DNA from: Sphingomonadales bacterium | GTDB taxonomy: Bacteria > Pseudomonadota > Alphaproteobacteria > Sphingomonadales > Sphingomonadaceae | Assembly (NCBI GenBank): GCA_017302615.1 | Contig: JAFLDB010000003.1 | Span: forward strand, 62,001 to 126,000 | Reading direction: 5' to 3' | Length of the DNA: 64,000 nt | The notes under the pieces: generated by a model | Seen by the model: only the letters and a program-made list of their open reading frames with translations | What the model was told of the DNA's origin: nothing | Databases searched by the model: none | Shown: positions 52,527 to 62,093 of the stretch, piece by piece | Position numbering within the stretch: position 1 is the stretch's first letter | Layout of the letters: every line of letters starts with the position of its first letter | Program-made: the position numbers and the translations under genes

Positions 52527-54587
52527 ATGAGCGAATCCCCGATCCGGCCGCCCGTTGCCGCCAAGAAGCCCCACAGCGTTACCCATCACGGCATCACCGT
52601 AACCGACGATTACGCCTGGCTGCGCGATCCCGGCTATCCGGAAGTGAGCGATCCCGAGATCCTGGACCACCTCAAGGCCGAAAACGCCTGGTTCGAGGCC
52701 CGCATGGCCGGGCAGCAGGGCCGGATTGACGCCCTGTTCAAGGAGATGCGCGCCCGGATCAAGGAAGCCGACAAGTCGGTCCCGCAGAAGGACGGCGATT
52801 ATCTATACTGGATCGAGTTCGAGGAAGGGGCCGAATACAAGAAGTGGTGGCGCCGCCCGTTTGCAGGGGGCGAGGATCAACTGATCCTGGACGAGGTGGC
52901 GCTGGCGGCGGGCAAGGAGTACTTCCGGCTGGAGGCGCTGTCGGTATCGAGCGACGGCCGCCTGCTGGCCTGGTCGAGCGACGACAACGGCTCTGAGCGG
53001 TACACCGCCCGGATTACCGACCTTTCCACCGGCGAGCTGCTGGGCGACGTGATCGAAGGCACGCTTGGCCCGCTGGTCTGGGTCGCGGGCGACAGGGGGC
53101 TGGTCTATACCCCGGCCAACGAGCAATGGCGGACCGACCGGGTGATGCTGCACTGGCTGGGCCAGCCGGGAGAGGGCGATATCGAGCTTTACCGCGAGCT
53201 GGACGAAGGCTTCCGCTCGAGCGCGGGGCTTTCCGCGAATGAGCAGTGGCTGATCCTTTCCGCCGGAGACCATGAAACCAGCGAAGTGCGGCTGGTTCCG
53301 GCGGACGATCCGCTGGCACCGCCGCTGCTGGTCAGGGCGCGGCAGACCGGGGTGGAATACGATGTCGATGAGCGCGGCGGCACGCTCTACATCCACACCA
53401 ACGACACCCACGAGAACTTCCGCCTTGCCACCGCGCCGCTGGCCGATCCGGGGAACTGGACCACGCTGATCGCGGGCAGCGATGATTTTTACCTGACCGG
53501 GTTTGACTTGTTCCGCGATTTCTACGTGATCGAGGGCCGGGTCCGCGGGCTCGACCGGATCGAGGTGCGATACTACGACGATCCCGCCCGGATCGAGCCG
53601 ATCGCGTTCCCCGAAGCGAGCTTCTCCGCCGGGCTGGGCGACAATCCCGAATGGGCGATGGACAAGCTGCGGCTGTCCTATGAATCGATGGTCAGCCCGG
53701 CCAGCGTGGTCGAATACGATGTTGCCGGCCGCACCATGACAACGCTCAAGGTCCAGGAAATCCCCTCGGGCTATGACGCTTCGCTCTATGCCACCGAGCG
53801 GCTGGAGATTGCCGCGCGCGATGGCACGGCCATTCCGGTCTCGATCGTCTACCGCAAGGACCGGGCGGCGGGCGGGCCGCTGCACCTCTATGGCTACGGG
53901 GCCTATGGCATCGCGGTCGATCCCGGCTTTTCGACCACCCGGCTCAGCCTGGTCGACCGGGGCTTTGCCTATGCCATCGCCCATATCCGCGGCGGGGACG
54001 ATCTGGGGCGGGCCTGGTACAAGGCCGGCAAGCTGGAGAAGCGGACCAACACTTTCACCGATTTCGTCGATGTGGCACGCGGCCTGATCGCGCGCGGCTA
54101 TACTCAGCCTGGCCGGATCTCCATTTCCGGCGGCTCGGCAGGGGGCGAGCTGATGGGCGCGGTGATCAATTCCGATCCCGGCCTGTGGGGTGCGGTCGCG
54201 GCCCACGTGCCGTTTGTGGACGTGCTGGCCACCATGCTCGATCCCACCCTGCCGCTGACCCCGGGCGAATGGCCGGAATGGGGCAACCCGATCGAGGACA
54301 AGGCGGCGTTCGAGCTGATCCGGTCCTATTCGCCCTACGATCAGGTCAAGGCGCAAGGCTATCCGCCGCTGCTGGTCACCGCCGGTCTCAACGATCCGCG
54401 GGTGACCTATTGGGAGCCGGCCAAATGGGTCGCCAGGCTGCGCGAGCTGAAGACTGATGGCAACGAACTGCTGCTCAAGACCAACATGGGCGCGGGCCAC
54501 GGCGGCAAGAGCGGGCGGTTTGAAAGCCTGAAGGAAACAGCGGAGGAATTCGCCTTCATCCTGTGGCAACTGGGGGTTGAGGGGTGA
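52527..54587 (+). CDS. Oligopeptidase B-type serine peptidase (S9A)
   Basis: The 686-residue enzyme is a prolyl-oligopeptidase-family protein of the oligopeptidase B group: an N-terminal beta-propeller and a C-terminal hydrolase domain. The catalytic Ser537 lies in SISGGSAGGELMG, Asp623 in GLNDPRVTYWEP and His658 in GAGHGGKSGR. The start SPIRPPVAAKKPHSVTHHGI and DDYAWLRDPGYPEV are family signatures. It cleaves after basic residues in small peptides. No signal peptide is visible. The stop shares a base with the next ATG (TGATG), pairing it with a thioesterase gene. Confidence 0.93.
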   Translation: MSESPIRPPVAAKKPHSVTHHGITVTDDYAWLRDPGYPEVSDPEILDHLKAENAWFEARMAGQQGRIDALFKEMRARIKEADKSVPQKDGDYLYWIEFEEGAEYKKWWRRPFAGGEDQLILDEVALAAGKEYFRLEALSVSSDGRLLAWSSDDNGSERYTARITDLSTGELLGDVIEGTLGPLVWVAGDRGLVYTPANEQWRTDRVMLHWLGQPGEGDIELYRELDEGFRSSAGLSANEQWLILSAGDHETSEVRLVPADDPLAPPLLVRARQTGVEYDVDERGGTLYIHTNDTHENFRLATAPLADPGNWTTLIAGSDDFYLTGFDLFRDFYVIEGRVRGLDRIEVRYYDDPARIEPIAFPEASFSAGLGDNPEWAMDKLRLSYESMVSPASVVEYDVAGRTMTTLKVQEIPSGYDASLYATERLEIAARDGTAIPVSIVYRKDRAAGGPLHLYGYGAYGIAVDPGFSTTRLSLVDRGFAYAIAHIRGGDDLGRAWYKAGKLEKRTNTFTDFVDVARGLIARGYTQPGRISISGGSAGGELMGAVINSDPGLWGAVAAHVPFVDVLATMLDPTLPLTPGEWPEWGNPIEDKAAFELIRSYSPYDQVKAQGYPPLLVTAGLNDPRVTYWEPAKWVARLRELKTDGNELLLKTNMGAGHGGKSGRFESLKETAEEFAFILWQLGVEG

Positions 54588-55006
54588 TGGGCCGCTACAC
54601 CATGACCTTCACCGCGCAGGCCGAGCACATTGACGAACTGGGCCATGTCAACAACGCGGTCTGGGTCGACTGGATCCAGCAGATCGCGACGGCGCACTGG
54701 TCCGCCGTCGCCGCGCCGGAGCATCAGGCGGCCTATATCTGGGTCGTGACCCGGCACGAGATCGACTATCGTGGGAACGTTGGCGAGGGTGAGAGCGTGA
54801 CCGCCGAGACCTTCATCCCCAGCGCCCCCACCGGCGCGCGGTTCGACCGGCGGGTCGATTTTCGCGGGGCCGACGGCAAGCTGCTGGTCAGCGCCAATAC
54901 CACCTGGGCGATGATCGACCGCGCCAGCGGGCGGCTGGCGCGGGTGCGGGACGATGTGACCGCGCCGTTCCGGCCTTTCGCCGACGAGGTGGAGGCAAGG
55001 GCTTAG
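54587..55006 (+). CDS. Hot-dog-fold acyl-CoA thioesterase
   Basis: A 139-residue 4HBT-like protein with the catalytic stretch HIDELGHVNNAVWVDWIQ at residues 15-32, where Asp and the following HVNN are typical of FcbC/YbgC-like thioesterases. It splits acyl-CoA, though the substrate is unknown. The ATG overlaps the peptidase stop by one base, and an in-frame GTG directly before it is possible. Its own stop overlaps the stop of the diguanylate cyclase gene by four bases. Confidence 0.87.
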   Translation: MGRYTMTFTAQAEHIDELGHVNNAVWVDWIQQIATAHWSAVAAPEHQAAYIWVVTRHEIDYRGNVGEGESVTAETFIPSAPTGARFDRRVDFRGADGKLLVSANTTWAMIDRASGRLARVRDDVTAPFRPFADEVEARA

Positions 55007-56754
55007 GCCGCTTCGGTTCCCGGCCGCTGCGGGATGTGATCGGCAAAGACGGTCATCCGCTCGGTCACCATCCGGTTCCGCCCGGCGCGCTTGGCCTGAT
55101 AGAGCAGGCCATCGGCGCGGGCATAGATCGCGGCAAAGGTCGCGTCCGGCATGACCGCGGCCGGAATCTCGACCACGCCCATCGAGGCGGTGACCGGCCG
55201 GTCCAGCCCCGGAATGTCGCGGGCAATCCGCGTGGTGATCGCCTGGCGGACCCGTTCTGCCCGCTGCGCCGCATCCTTGCCGCGCAGCAGCAGCATGAAT
55301 TCCTCGCCGCCCATCCGCATTGCCATGACATCGCGGTCATCGGGCAGCGCTGCGGCCACGGCCTGCAGCACGTGATCGCCCACGGTGTGGCCGAACCGGT
55401 CGTTGACCGACTTGAAGTGATCGAGGTCGATCAGCGCCAGGGTGGTGAACCCGTCGCTGCGCAGCGCCATGAACCGCGCCTCGATCGAGCGGCGGTTGCG
55501 CAGGCCCGTCAGCGGGTCGCGCTCGGCCAGCTGGGCCAGTTCGCTGACCCGCTGCTGCTGGTCGTCGCGGTCGCGGCGCAGCTGGATGAAGCGGTCGGCA
55601 ATCGCGATTGATCCGATCAGCACTTCCAGCCCGATCGCGATCCGCTGGGCCAGGAACAGGGCCTCCGGCTCGTGCTGGCCGCCCAGCAGCGCATCGCCGA
55701 TCTGCCATATGCCGGCGGCGATCAGCGGCAGCCACGAGGCCAGCAGAAAGCGCACCGCGCGGCTGCCGCGGCGGAAGGCGACCGTCACGGTCCAGGCGAC
55801 AATGCCCAGCACCACCAGCCAGTTGGCGAAATAGACCCGGGTGCCGGCACCCTGCAGCCAGTCGACCGTGGCGACGAACCAGGCCCCGTTGAAGACCAGC
55901 GCCAGCGCCGCCCAGCGCAGCGCCGAGCGGTGCCGGTCGTCCAGCATCGGCCGTTCGATGAATTCGCAGGCCATCATGATCGCACTGGCCGCACCGCCGC
56001 AGAACGTCAGCGCGATCAGCAGCGAGAGCGAACCCACCGGCAGCGGGAAAATGAACGGGGTCAGGCCCGAAGTGACCAGGCTGTGCGTCAGCATGAACGC
56101 CACCACTGCCACGTGCCACAGCAGAAACCGGTCACGCAGCGCGCGGTAGAGCGCGAGGTTGAAGAACAGCGGCACCAGCAGCACGCCGCAGAGCACCGCG
56201 ATCCACATCTGCCGCGGCGAAAGCGCCGGCTCCGCCTCGGCATGGAGGCGGGCATTGGCGGCCAGCGACGGCAAGGTCGGGCCAATCACCGTGACCTGTA
56301 CTTCGCGCGCCGGAGCGCCTGCTTCGGGCAGCGCGACCTGCAGCCCCATGTGCCGGTGCGGGGTGAAGTCGCGCATGAACATCATGTGCTGGCGGACCTT
56401 GCCGTCCGGAGCGACGATATCGAACCGCATGGCCTCGAACCGGGCCAGGCGGCTGGTCAGCTGGGCCGGAACCTTGCCGTCGGCGCCAAGCTCAAAGCGC
56501 AGCAGCACCCGGCGGGTATCGGCCCCGGGGCGGCTGCCGTCGCAGATCCAGCCCTTGCCGCCAGCCCGCAAGGCGTCCGCCTCTGACCGGGTCTGGACTT
56601 CGGCATGGCAGACAGGCGCGATCGCGTCCGAGGCCGGGGCATGGGCCAGGGCGCCGCTGGTCAGGCCCGGCGCCAGCAGCGCCAGCAATGCCGCGCCGAG
56701 CAGCCGCAAGGCGGCGCGCAGCATCGGCAGGGGCAGGGCGAAGCGGATGGCCAT
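55003..56754 (-). CDS. Membrane diguanylate cyclase with a 7TM-DISM sensory part
   Basis: The 583-residue protein starts with a signal-like helix, a periplasmic beta domain of about 140 residues (7TMR-DISMED2-like), then about seven membrane helices, a short coiled coil and a C-terminal GGDEF domain. The active-site motif is GGEEF at residues 482-486 (RMGGEEFMLLL), a variant that stays active in other proteins, and DPLTGLRNRRSIEARF precedes it. The inhibitory RxxD site is not evident. It makes cyclic di-GMP, a signal for biofilm and motility. Stands alone, convergent with the thioesterase. Confidence 0.9.
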   Translation of the reverse strand: MAIRFALPLPMLRAALRLLGAALLALLAPGLTSGALAHAPASDAIAPVCHAEVQTRSEADALRAGGKGWICDGSRPGADTRRVLLRFELGADGKVPAQLTSRLARFEAMRFDIVAPDGKVRQHMMFMRDFTPHRHMGLQVALPEAGAPAREVQVTVIGPTLPSLAANARLHAEAEPALSPRQMWIAVLCGVLLVPLFFNLALYRALRDRFLLWHVAVVAFMLTHSLVTSGLTPFIFPLPVGSLSLLIALTFCGGAASAIMMACEFIERPMLDDRHRSALRWAALALVFNGAWFVATVDWLQGAGTRVYFANWLVVLGIVAWTVTVAFRRGSRAVRFLLASWLPLIAAGIWQIGDALLGGQHEPEALFLAQRIAIGLEVLIGSIAIADRFIQLRRDRDDQQQRVSELAQLAERDPLTGLRNRRSIEARFMALRSDGFTTLALIDLDHFKSVNDRFGHTVGDHVLQAVAAALPDDRDVMAMRMGGEEFMLLLRGKDAAQRAERVRQAITTRIARDIPGLDRPVTASMGVVEIPAAVMPDATFAAIYARADGLLYQAKRAGRNRMVTERMTVFADHIPQRPGTEAA

Positions 56755-56846
56755 TCCGCCCGGTCTAGGCGAAGGGCCATGCGTTTTGGTGTCGACACGT
56801 GGTTAACAGGCTGGAAACTGGCCTGTTTTCAGTCGGATCGCGGTAA

Positions 56847-58490
56847 TCAGGCTGAGGCCAGCGGAACGGTCAGCACGAAGCAGGCCCCTGCGCCGCTGCC
56901 ATCGGCCAGTTCCAGATCGCCGCCGCAGCCTTCGGCCAGCGCGCGGGCGATCGGCAGGCCCAGGCCCGTGCCGCCGGTGTCGCGCTTGCTGGTGAAGAAC
57001 GGATCGAACACCCGCACCCGGTCGGCCTCCGGCACGCCGGGGCCATCGTCGTGCAGCGCGATCCGGGCCATGCCGTCGTGCCTGCGCGCGGTGATCGCCA
57101 GCCGTGTCGCCCCGGCCTGGCGCGCATTCTCGATCAGGGTCGCCAGCACGGTTTCGAGCGCGCCTTCCTCCATCGCCAGCAAGGGCAGGGCCTTGGGCAG
57201 GGTCACGGCGATGCCTAACTCCGCGCCGCCATGGGCATCGGCCAGCCGGGCCAGCACGGCGTCCAGATCGCTGCGGGCATCGCCGCCCTGCTTGCCCATA
57301 TCGGCCTTGGCCAGTTCCATCAGCCGGCTGACCAGCCGCGACAGGCGCTCCGCATCGCCGGCCATGTTGGACAGGAACCGCGCCCGTTCGGGCTCGCTCA
57401 TCTCCGCGCCGTGGTCCTGCAGCAGTTCGATCCCGCCGCGGATTCCGGCCAAGGGCGTCTTGAATTCATGGCTCAGGCTGGCGGCGAAATCGCGCAGGTA
57501 GCGCCCGCGCCGCTCGATCGCTTCGGCCATGGCGGCAAAGTCGGTGTAGAGGCCCTGGACCTCGCGCACTTCCAGCGTCGGGCGGCGCAGCCAGGCGCTG
57601 CGCCCTTCGGCCAGGGCGCGGGTCGCGGCGGACAGGCGTTCCAGCGGGGCGACGATGGTGCGGGCCAGGATCGCCGCGACCAGCACCAGCATGGCAAAGA
57701 TCGCGGCCACTCCGAAAGCGATCTTGCCCCAGTCCTCCCACATCCCGCGGAACAGTGCCGATGGGCTGCGCGAAACCAGCACCACGCCGACCACTTTCCC
57801 GCCGACCGTGATCGCGCGGGCATGGTGCAGCCTGAGGTCGGTTGCGCGGCTCAGCCAGCTGACCAGATAGCTGTGGCGGTAGCTCGAATTGGCCCGCATC
57901 ACCGTCTGCGATCCGCCCGCCAGCGCGGCCCGGACCTCGATCAGCCCGCCCAGCGAACGCCCGGTCTGCGGCCCGGAAACGATCGTGCCATCGGCATCGA
58001 GCAGCAGGATCGAGGCCAGCGTCGCCGCCTTGGTTTCCGCCACCGCCGGGGCGATCCGCCGGGCGGCTTCCAGCGCGGCGGGATCGGGCGGAGTGGTTGC
58101 GGCAACGGGGTCGGGCCGCTCGGGCAGGATCTCGCTGCTGCGCAGGTCGATCCCGGTGGTCAGCGCGGCTTCATAGGGGTCGACACTGCTGACCCGGTCG
58201 GGCGGGCCATCGCCCTGCGGCGGCGCGGCCACCGGCGGGGCGCCGGGCCACAGCAGCGCGGCGGTGGCGGCAATCGCGGCGGCCTGGGCACTGACTTCGG
58301 CCTCGGTTCGGCGGACCAGCGCGTTCTCGTACACCCGCAGGCTCAGCGCCGCGACACCGGGCAGGGCCGCGGCAAAGACCAGCACCGCCAGCAACAGCCA
58401 GCGCAGCCGCAACACCGGCCAGAGCCGCGCGGACAGGCGGCGCAGGCGGTCGATCAGCGCCAGGCTACCCGCCCCCTTCGCACGGGCCAA
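56847..58490 (-). CDS. Sensor histidine kinase
   Basis: The 547-residue kinase has an N-terminal membrane segment (WLLLAVLVFAAALPGVAALS), a periplasmic region of about 190 residues, a second membrane segment near residue 260 (FGVAAIFAMLVLVAAILA), a HAMP part, the phospho-acceptor box SLSHEFKTPLAGIRGG, and a catalytic domain ending HDDGPGVPEADRVRVFDPFF and GTGLGLPIARAL. The start is uncertain: the open frame begins at a TTG and overlaps the response regulator gene by 26 bases. Last gene of a unit with that regulator and a DUF4173 protein. Confidence 0.9.
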   Translation of the reverse strand: MARAKGAGSLALIDRLRRLSARLWPVLRLRWLLLAVLVFAAALPGVAALSLRVYENALVRRTEAEVSAQAAAIAATAALLWPGAPPVAAPPQGDGPPDRVSSVDPYEAALTTGIDLRSSEILPERPDPVAATTPPDPAALEAARRIAPAVAETKAATLASILLLDADGTIVSGPQTGRSLGGLIEVRAALAGGSQTVMRANSSYRHSYLVSWLSRATDLRLHHARAITVGGKVVGVVLVSRSPSALFRGMWEDWGKIAFGVAAIFAMLVLVAAILARTIVAPLERLSAATRALAEGRSAWLRRPTLEVREVQGLYTDFAAMAEAIERRGRYLRDFAASLSHEFKTPLAGIRGGIELLQDHGAEMSEPERARFLSNMAGDAERLSRLVSRLMELAKADMGKQGGDARSDLDAVLARLADAHGGAELGIAVTLPKALPLLAMEEGALETVLATLIENARQAGATRLAITARRHDGMARIALHDDGPGVPEADRVRVFDPFFTSKRDTGGTGLGLPIARALAEGCGGDLELADGSGAGACFVLTVPLASA

Positions 58491-59178
58491 GCCGGTAGCC
58501 GACCCCGGCCCGCGTCTCGATCACGTCGCTGCCCCCGGCTTCGGCGAACTTGCGCCTGAGGTTGCGGATGTGGCTGTCGATCGTGCGGTCGGTAATGGCA
58601 AAGCCGGGGCCGTGGAGCTGGTCAATCAGCTGATCGCGGCTGAGGATCCGCCCCGGCGCCAGCGCGAGGGCCTTCAGCAGAGTGAATTCGCTGACCGTCA
58701 GCGCCACTTCGGCCGCGTCCCAATGCGCGGTCCAGGCTTCGGGGTCGAGCCGCAGCCGGCCCTTGGCGATCCGGGCGGCGCTATCGGCCCCGGCAGCCGG
58801 CTTGGGCGCGCTGCGGCGCAGGATCGCGTTGGCCCGGGCCACCACTTCGCGCGGAGAAAACGGCTTGGTGACATAGTCGTCCGCGCCCAGTTCGATCCCC
58901 AGCACCCGGTCGAATTCGTCATCGCGGCTGGACAGGAACAGCACCGGCACTTCGCCCTGGCTGCGCAGGCGGCGGCACACTTCCAGCCCGTCCATCCGCG
59001 GCATGTTGATGTCCAGCACCACCAGGTCGGGCAGCACGCGCGCCACTTCGGCCAGCGCCGCTTCGCCATCGCCCGCCTCGGCCACGGCAAAGCCGGCCTT
59101 GTCGAACGCGAAGGCCAGGAGCTGGCGGATGTGCGGATCGTCATCGACCAGAAGGACGCGGCGGGTCATGGGGGGCAT
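58465..59178 (-). CDS. Response regulator, OmpR family
   Basis: A 237-residue regulator: a receiver domain (VLLVDDDPHIRQLLAFAFDK; acceptor Asp in LVVLDINMPRMDG; Lys in ADDYVTKPFSPRE) and an OmpR-type winged helix ending VIETRAGVGYRLGPCE. The ATG at 59178 has GAAAGA upstream; one nine bases on is also possible. The kinase gene starts inside its 3' end, so they are a pair. The gap to the preceding DUF4173 gene is only two bases. Confidence 0.92.
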   Translation of the reverse strand: MPPMTRRVLLVDDDPHIRQLLAFAFDKAGFAVAEAGDGEAALAEVARVLPDLVVLDINMPRMDGLEVCRRLRSQGEVPVLFLSSRDDEFDRVLGIELGADDYVTKPFSPREVVARANAILRRSAPKPAAGADSAARIAKGRLRLDPEAWTAHWDAAEVALTVSEFTLLKALALAPGRILSRDQLIDQLHGPGFAITDRTIDSHIRNLRRKFAEAGGSDVIETRAGVGYRLGPCEGGG

Positions 59179-59180
59179 TG

Positions 59181-60794
59181 TCACTGTTCTTTCGGTCCAG
59201 TCAACTTGGGCGCGGCAGGGACAGTGATCGGCGTGGCCGGAGCCGCAGCGGCGGGGGCCGTGGCCGGTTCGGCCGGCACCGGCACCGGATAGCCGCGATA
59301 GCATGGCTCGGCATCGTCGACCGGCTGGTCGGCTTTCGGCCCGAGCAGCGCGCGCGCCTCGGCAATCCGGCGGTTGGCACGCAGGCTCCATTCACCCATA
59401 TCGCGGTCCGCCTCCATCCGCTGCAGCAGGCGGCTGCGCAGCGCGGCGGCATCGCGGCCCAGCCGGCTGTTGCCCTGCTGCAGTTCCAGCCGCGCCAGCG
59501 GAACCAGCGCGCTTTCGCCCAGTTCGTTCAGGTAGCACAGGTCCAGCGCGGCCCCGGTCCCGTCGATCTCGCGCGCGTGGCGCACGTTCCAATTGGCGGC
59601 GATCGCCCCCAGATCGACAAAGCAGACCGCAAACAGCAGTGTGCCGCTGGTCGCCAGGTTGGCATTGATCAGCCAGGCCCCGCTCTTTTCCCGCAGCATC
59701 CGCCACAGCACCAGCACCAGTCCGGCCGCCACCAGCACCATCCACAGCAGCGCGGCAATCCGCAGCACGGTCAGGTCATAGGATTTGACGTAGTCCCAGG
59801 TCCGCAGCATCGCGCTGCCGACCAGAAACAGGTTCTGGCCGATCCACAGCATCACCAGCCGGCGCACCCAGGGGTGGGCGGCGGTCTGCGATCCGGGGCG
59901 CAGCGCGACCAGCACGAAGGCTGCTGCCAAGAGTGCCGTGACCACCAGCGGATAGGCCCCGCGGTGGGCATATTGCGCCAGGGTCATGCTGCCCGGCAGC
60001 TTGACCCCGCCCCACAGGAAGGCGCTGTCCATCAGGTTCTGCATGGCGAACAGCGCATTGAACATCACCAGCGAGAGCAGGACCGAGGCCAGCGAAACGC
60101 CCGGGATCGCCTTGTCGCCGCGCCCGTCGATCGTGCCCAGCAGGAAGCGCGGCGGACGCGGGCGCAGCACGCCCCAGGTCAACCAGGCGAGGAACCCGGC
60201 GACGATCAGGCGGACGAAGGTTTCCTCGTCCATGCTCGGCAGCGACAGGCCATCCAGCCAGCCTTCGATCACCGGGTTGGCCATGGCGAACAGCGCCAGG
60301 ATCACTGCCGATCCGGCCAGCGGCAGGACCAGGGTCTTCGCGGCCAGGCGCAGCCCGGCAGACTGCACCGGGCGGCGGTGGCGGACCCTGTTCAGGCGCA
60401 GCGCGTCGATCAGCGGGCCGAACAGCGATTTGAAGCCATGGACCAGCAGCCGCTGGAACCAGCGCCAGCCGTCGTCAAAGGCGGCGGTGCCGGGCATCAG
60501 CGTCGCCACGCCGATCGCCAGCCAGAACAGCAGGAAGGCCAGCGGGCTCGGATCAATCACGAAGGCCGTGGCGGCCAGCGCGGCAAGGGCCAGGGCCAGC
60601 AGCGCGCGCCGGTCCTGCCGCACTGCCGGGCGGGTCAATGCCAGCGCGGCCACAATCGCCAGGCCGACGAAGCCGATCGCCCCGCCGGATTGCTCGCTGC
60701 TGAAGAACAGCCAGTCGGCAAAGGCGATCACGCCCAGCACCCCCGCCAGTTTCAGCCACAAAGCGCCATCCAGCCGCCCGGTCATTGCCCGCAT
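59181..60794 (-). CDS. DUF4173/DUF4153-type membrane protein
   Basis: The 537-residue protein has about 11-12 hydrophobic segments and the family block YAHRGAYPLVVTALLAAAFV together with LRTWDYVKSYDLTVLRIAAL. The last 60 residues form an Ala/Pro-rich tail (PVPVPAEPATAPAAAAPATP). Function unknown. AGGAGGG lies six bases before the ATG at 60794, which decides the start over a TTG 18 bases upstream. It heads the unit with the second two-component pair, so a link to its signal is likely but unproven. Confidence 0.82.
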   Translation of the reverse strand: MRAMTGRLDGALWLKLAGVLGVIAFADWLFFSSEQSGGAIGFVGLAIVAALALTRPAVRQDRRALLALALAALAATAFVIDPSPLAFLLFWLAIGVATLMPGTAAFDDGWRWFQRLLVHGFKSLFGPLIDALRLNRVRHRRPVQSAGLRLAAKTLVLPLAGSAVILALFAMANPVIEGWLDGLSLPSMDEETFVRLIVAGFLAWLTWGVLRPRPPRFLLGTIDGRGDKAIPGVSLASVLLSLVMFNALFAMQNLMDSAFLWGGVKLPGSMTLAQYAHRGAYPLVVTALLAAAFVLVALRPGSQTAAHPWVRRLVMLWIGQNLFLVGSAMLRTWDYVKSYDLTVLRIAALLWMVLVAAGLVLVLWRMLREKSGAWLINANLATSGTLLFAVCFVDLGAIAANWNVRHAREIDGTGAALDLCYLNELGESALVPLARLELQQGNSRLGRDAAALRSRLLQRMEADRDMGEWSLRANRRIAEARALLGPKADQPVDDAEPCYRGYPVPVPAEPATAPAAAAPATPITVPAAPKLTGPKEQ

Positions 60795-60938
60795 TTTGGT
60801 CCCTCCTGTCAATCGCTTGTGCCGCTATCGGGCAGGGCCGTGAAGGACATGCATATGGGGGGTGACGATTGCTTGGGCTTGCCGTGCAGATCGGGTGCAG
60901 GGGCTGGCAGCGCGCGAATCCGGCCGCGTTATGCCGCG

Positions 60939-62093
60939 TTATAGAGCCTGCGCGGCGGCGTGGGCGCTGGCCCAGGCCCACTGGAAATTATACCCGCCCA
61001 GCCAGCCGGTCACGTCCACCGCCTCGCCGATCGCGTAAAGGCCGGGGACCTTCCTTGCTTCCATCGTCTGGCCAGACAGCTCGGCCGTGCTGATCCCCCC
61101 GGCGGTGACTTCGGCCTTGGCAAAGCCTTCGCTTCCGGTTGGCGTAAAGTGCCAGTCATGCAGCCGCTGCTCGGCGGCGCGCAGGGCCTTGTCGGACTGG
61201 CCCGCCAGCTCGCCCGCGATTCCCAGCCGGTCGGCCAGGGTGGTGGCCAGCCGCTCGGGCAGCGGCAACACCCGGCGCAGCGCGCTGCGCGGGTTTGCGC
61301 GCTTGGCCTCCAGCAGCCAGCCCTGCGGTTGATCGGGCAGGTAATCGATCCGCACATCCTCGCCGCGCTGCCAGTAGGAACTGACCTGCAGGATCGCCGG
61401 GCCGGACAGGCCCCGGTGCGTGAACAGCGCCGCCTCACGGAACGCCGCCTTGCCGCATTTCGCGATGACTTCGGTTGCCACGCCGGACAGTTCGGCAAAC
61501 AGCGCGTCTTCGCCGCTCAGCGTCAGCGGAACCAGCGCCGGGCGCGGCTGAACCACCTTGAGGCCGAACTGGCGGGCCAGCTCGTAAGCGAAGGTGCTGG
61601 CGCCCAGCTTGGGGATCGAAGGCCCGCCGGTGGCGATGACCAGTTTGGGCGCGGTGGCTCCGGCGACATGGAACTGTCCGTCGCGGTGCTCGACCGCGCC
61701 GGTTTCCCCGCCCAGCCGCAGGGTGACAGCGCCGCGCTCGCATTCCTCCAGCAGCATGGCGACGATCTGTTTCGCAGAGCCGTCGCAGAACAGCTGGCCC
61801 AGCGTCTTCTCGTGCCAGGCGATGCCGTAACTCTCGACCAGCTTGAGGAAATCCGCCGGGGTGTAGCGCGCCAGCGCCGACTTGGCGAAGTGCGGGTTGG
61901 CAGATAGGTAGCGGTCCGGCGCGGTGTGCAGGTTGGTGAAATTGCACCGCCCGCCGCCGGAGATCAGGATCTTGCGTCCGGCCTCGTCGTTGTGATCGAG
62001 CAGCAGCACCCGCCGCCCGCGCTGGCCAGCCGTGGCGGCGCAGAACAGACCGGCGGCCCCGGCACCGAGGACGATGGCGTCGAACCGGTTCAA
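60939..62093 (-). CDS. HI0933-family flavoprotein (NAD(P)/FAD-dependent oxidoreductase)
   Basis: The 384-residue protein has the FAD-binding start DAIVLGAGAAGLFCAATAGQ and the family motif KILISGGGRCNFTNLH, then LGQLFCDGSAKQIVAMLLEE and the C-terminal GLYAIGEAVDVTGWLGGYNF. HI0933-like flavoproteins (YhiN) have no firm role. The start is a TTG at 62093 that overlaps the stop of the next gene upstream (TTGA); no ATG fits the conserved N-terminus. It is co-transcribed with another flavoprotein. Confidence 0.88.
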   Translation of the reverse strand: MNRFDAIVLGAGAAGLFCAATAGQRGRRVLLLDHNDEAGRKILISGGGRCNFTNLHTAPDRYLSANPHFAKSALARYTPADFLKLVESYGIAWHEKTLGQLFCDGSAKQIVAMLLEECERGAVTLRLGGETGAVEHRDGQFHVAGATAPKLVIATGGPSIPKLGASTFAYELARQFGLKVVQPRPALVPLTLSGEDALFAELSGVATEVIAKCGKAAFREAALFTHRGLSGPAILQVSSYWQRGEDVRIDYLPDQPQGWLLEAKRANPRSALRRVLPLPERLATTLADRLGIAGELAGQSDKALRAAEQRLHDWHFTPTGSEGFAKAEVTAGGISTAELSGQTMEARKVPGLYAIGEAVDVTGWLGGYNFQWAWASAHAAAQAL

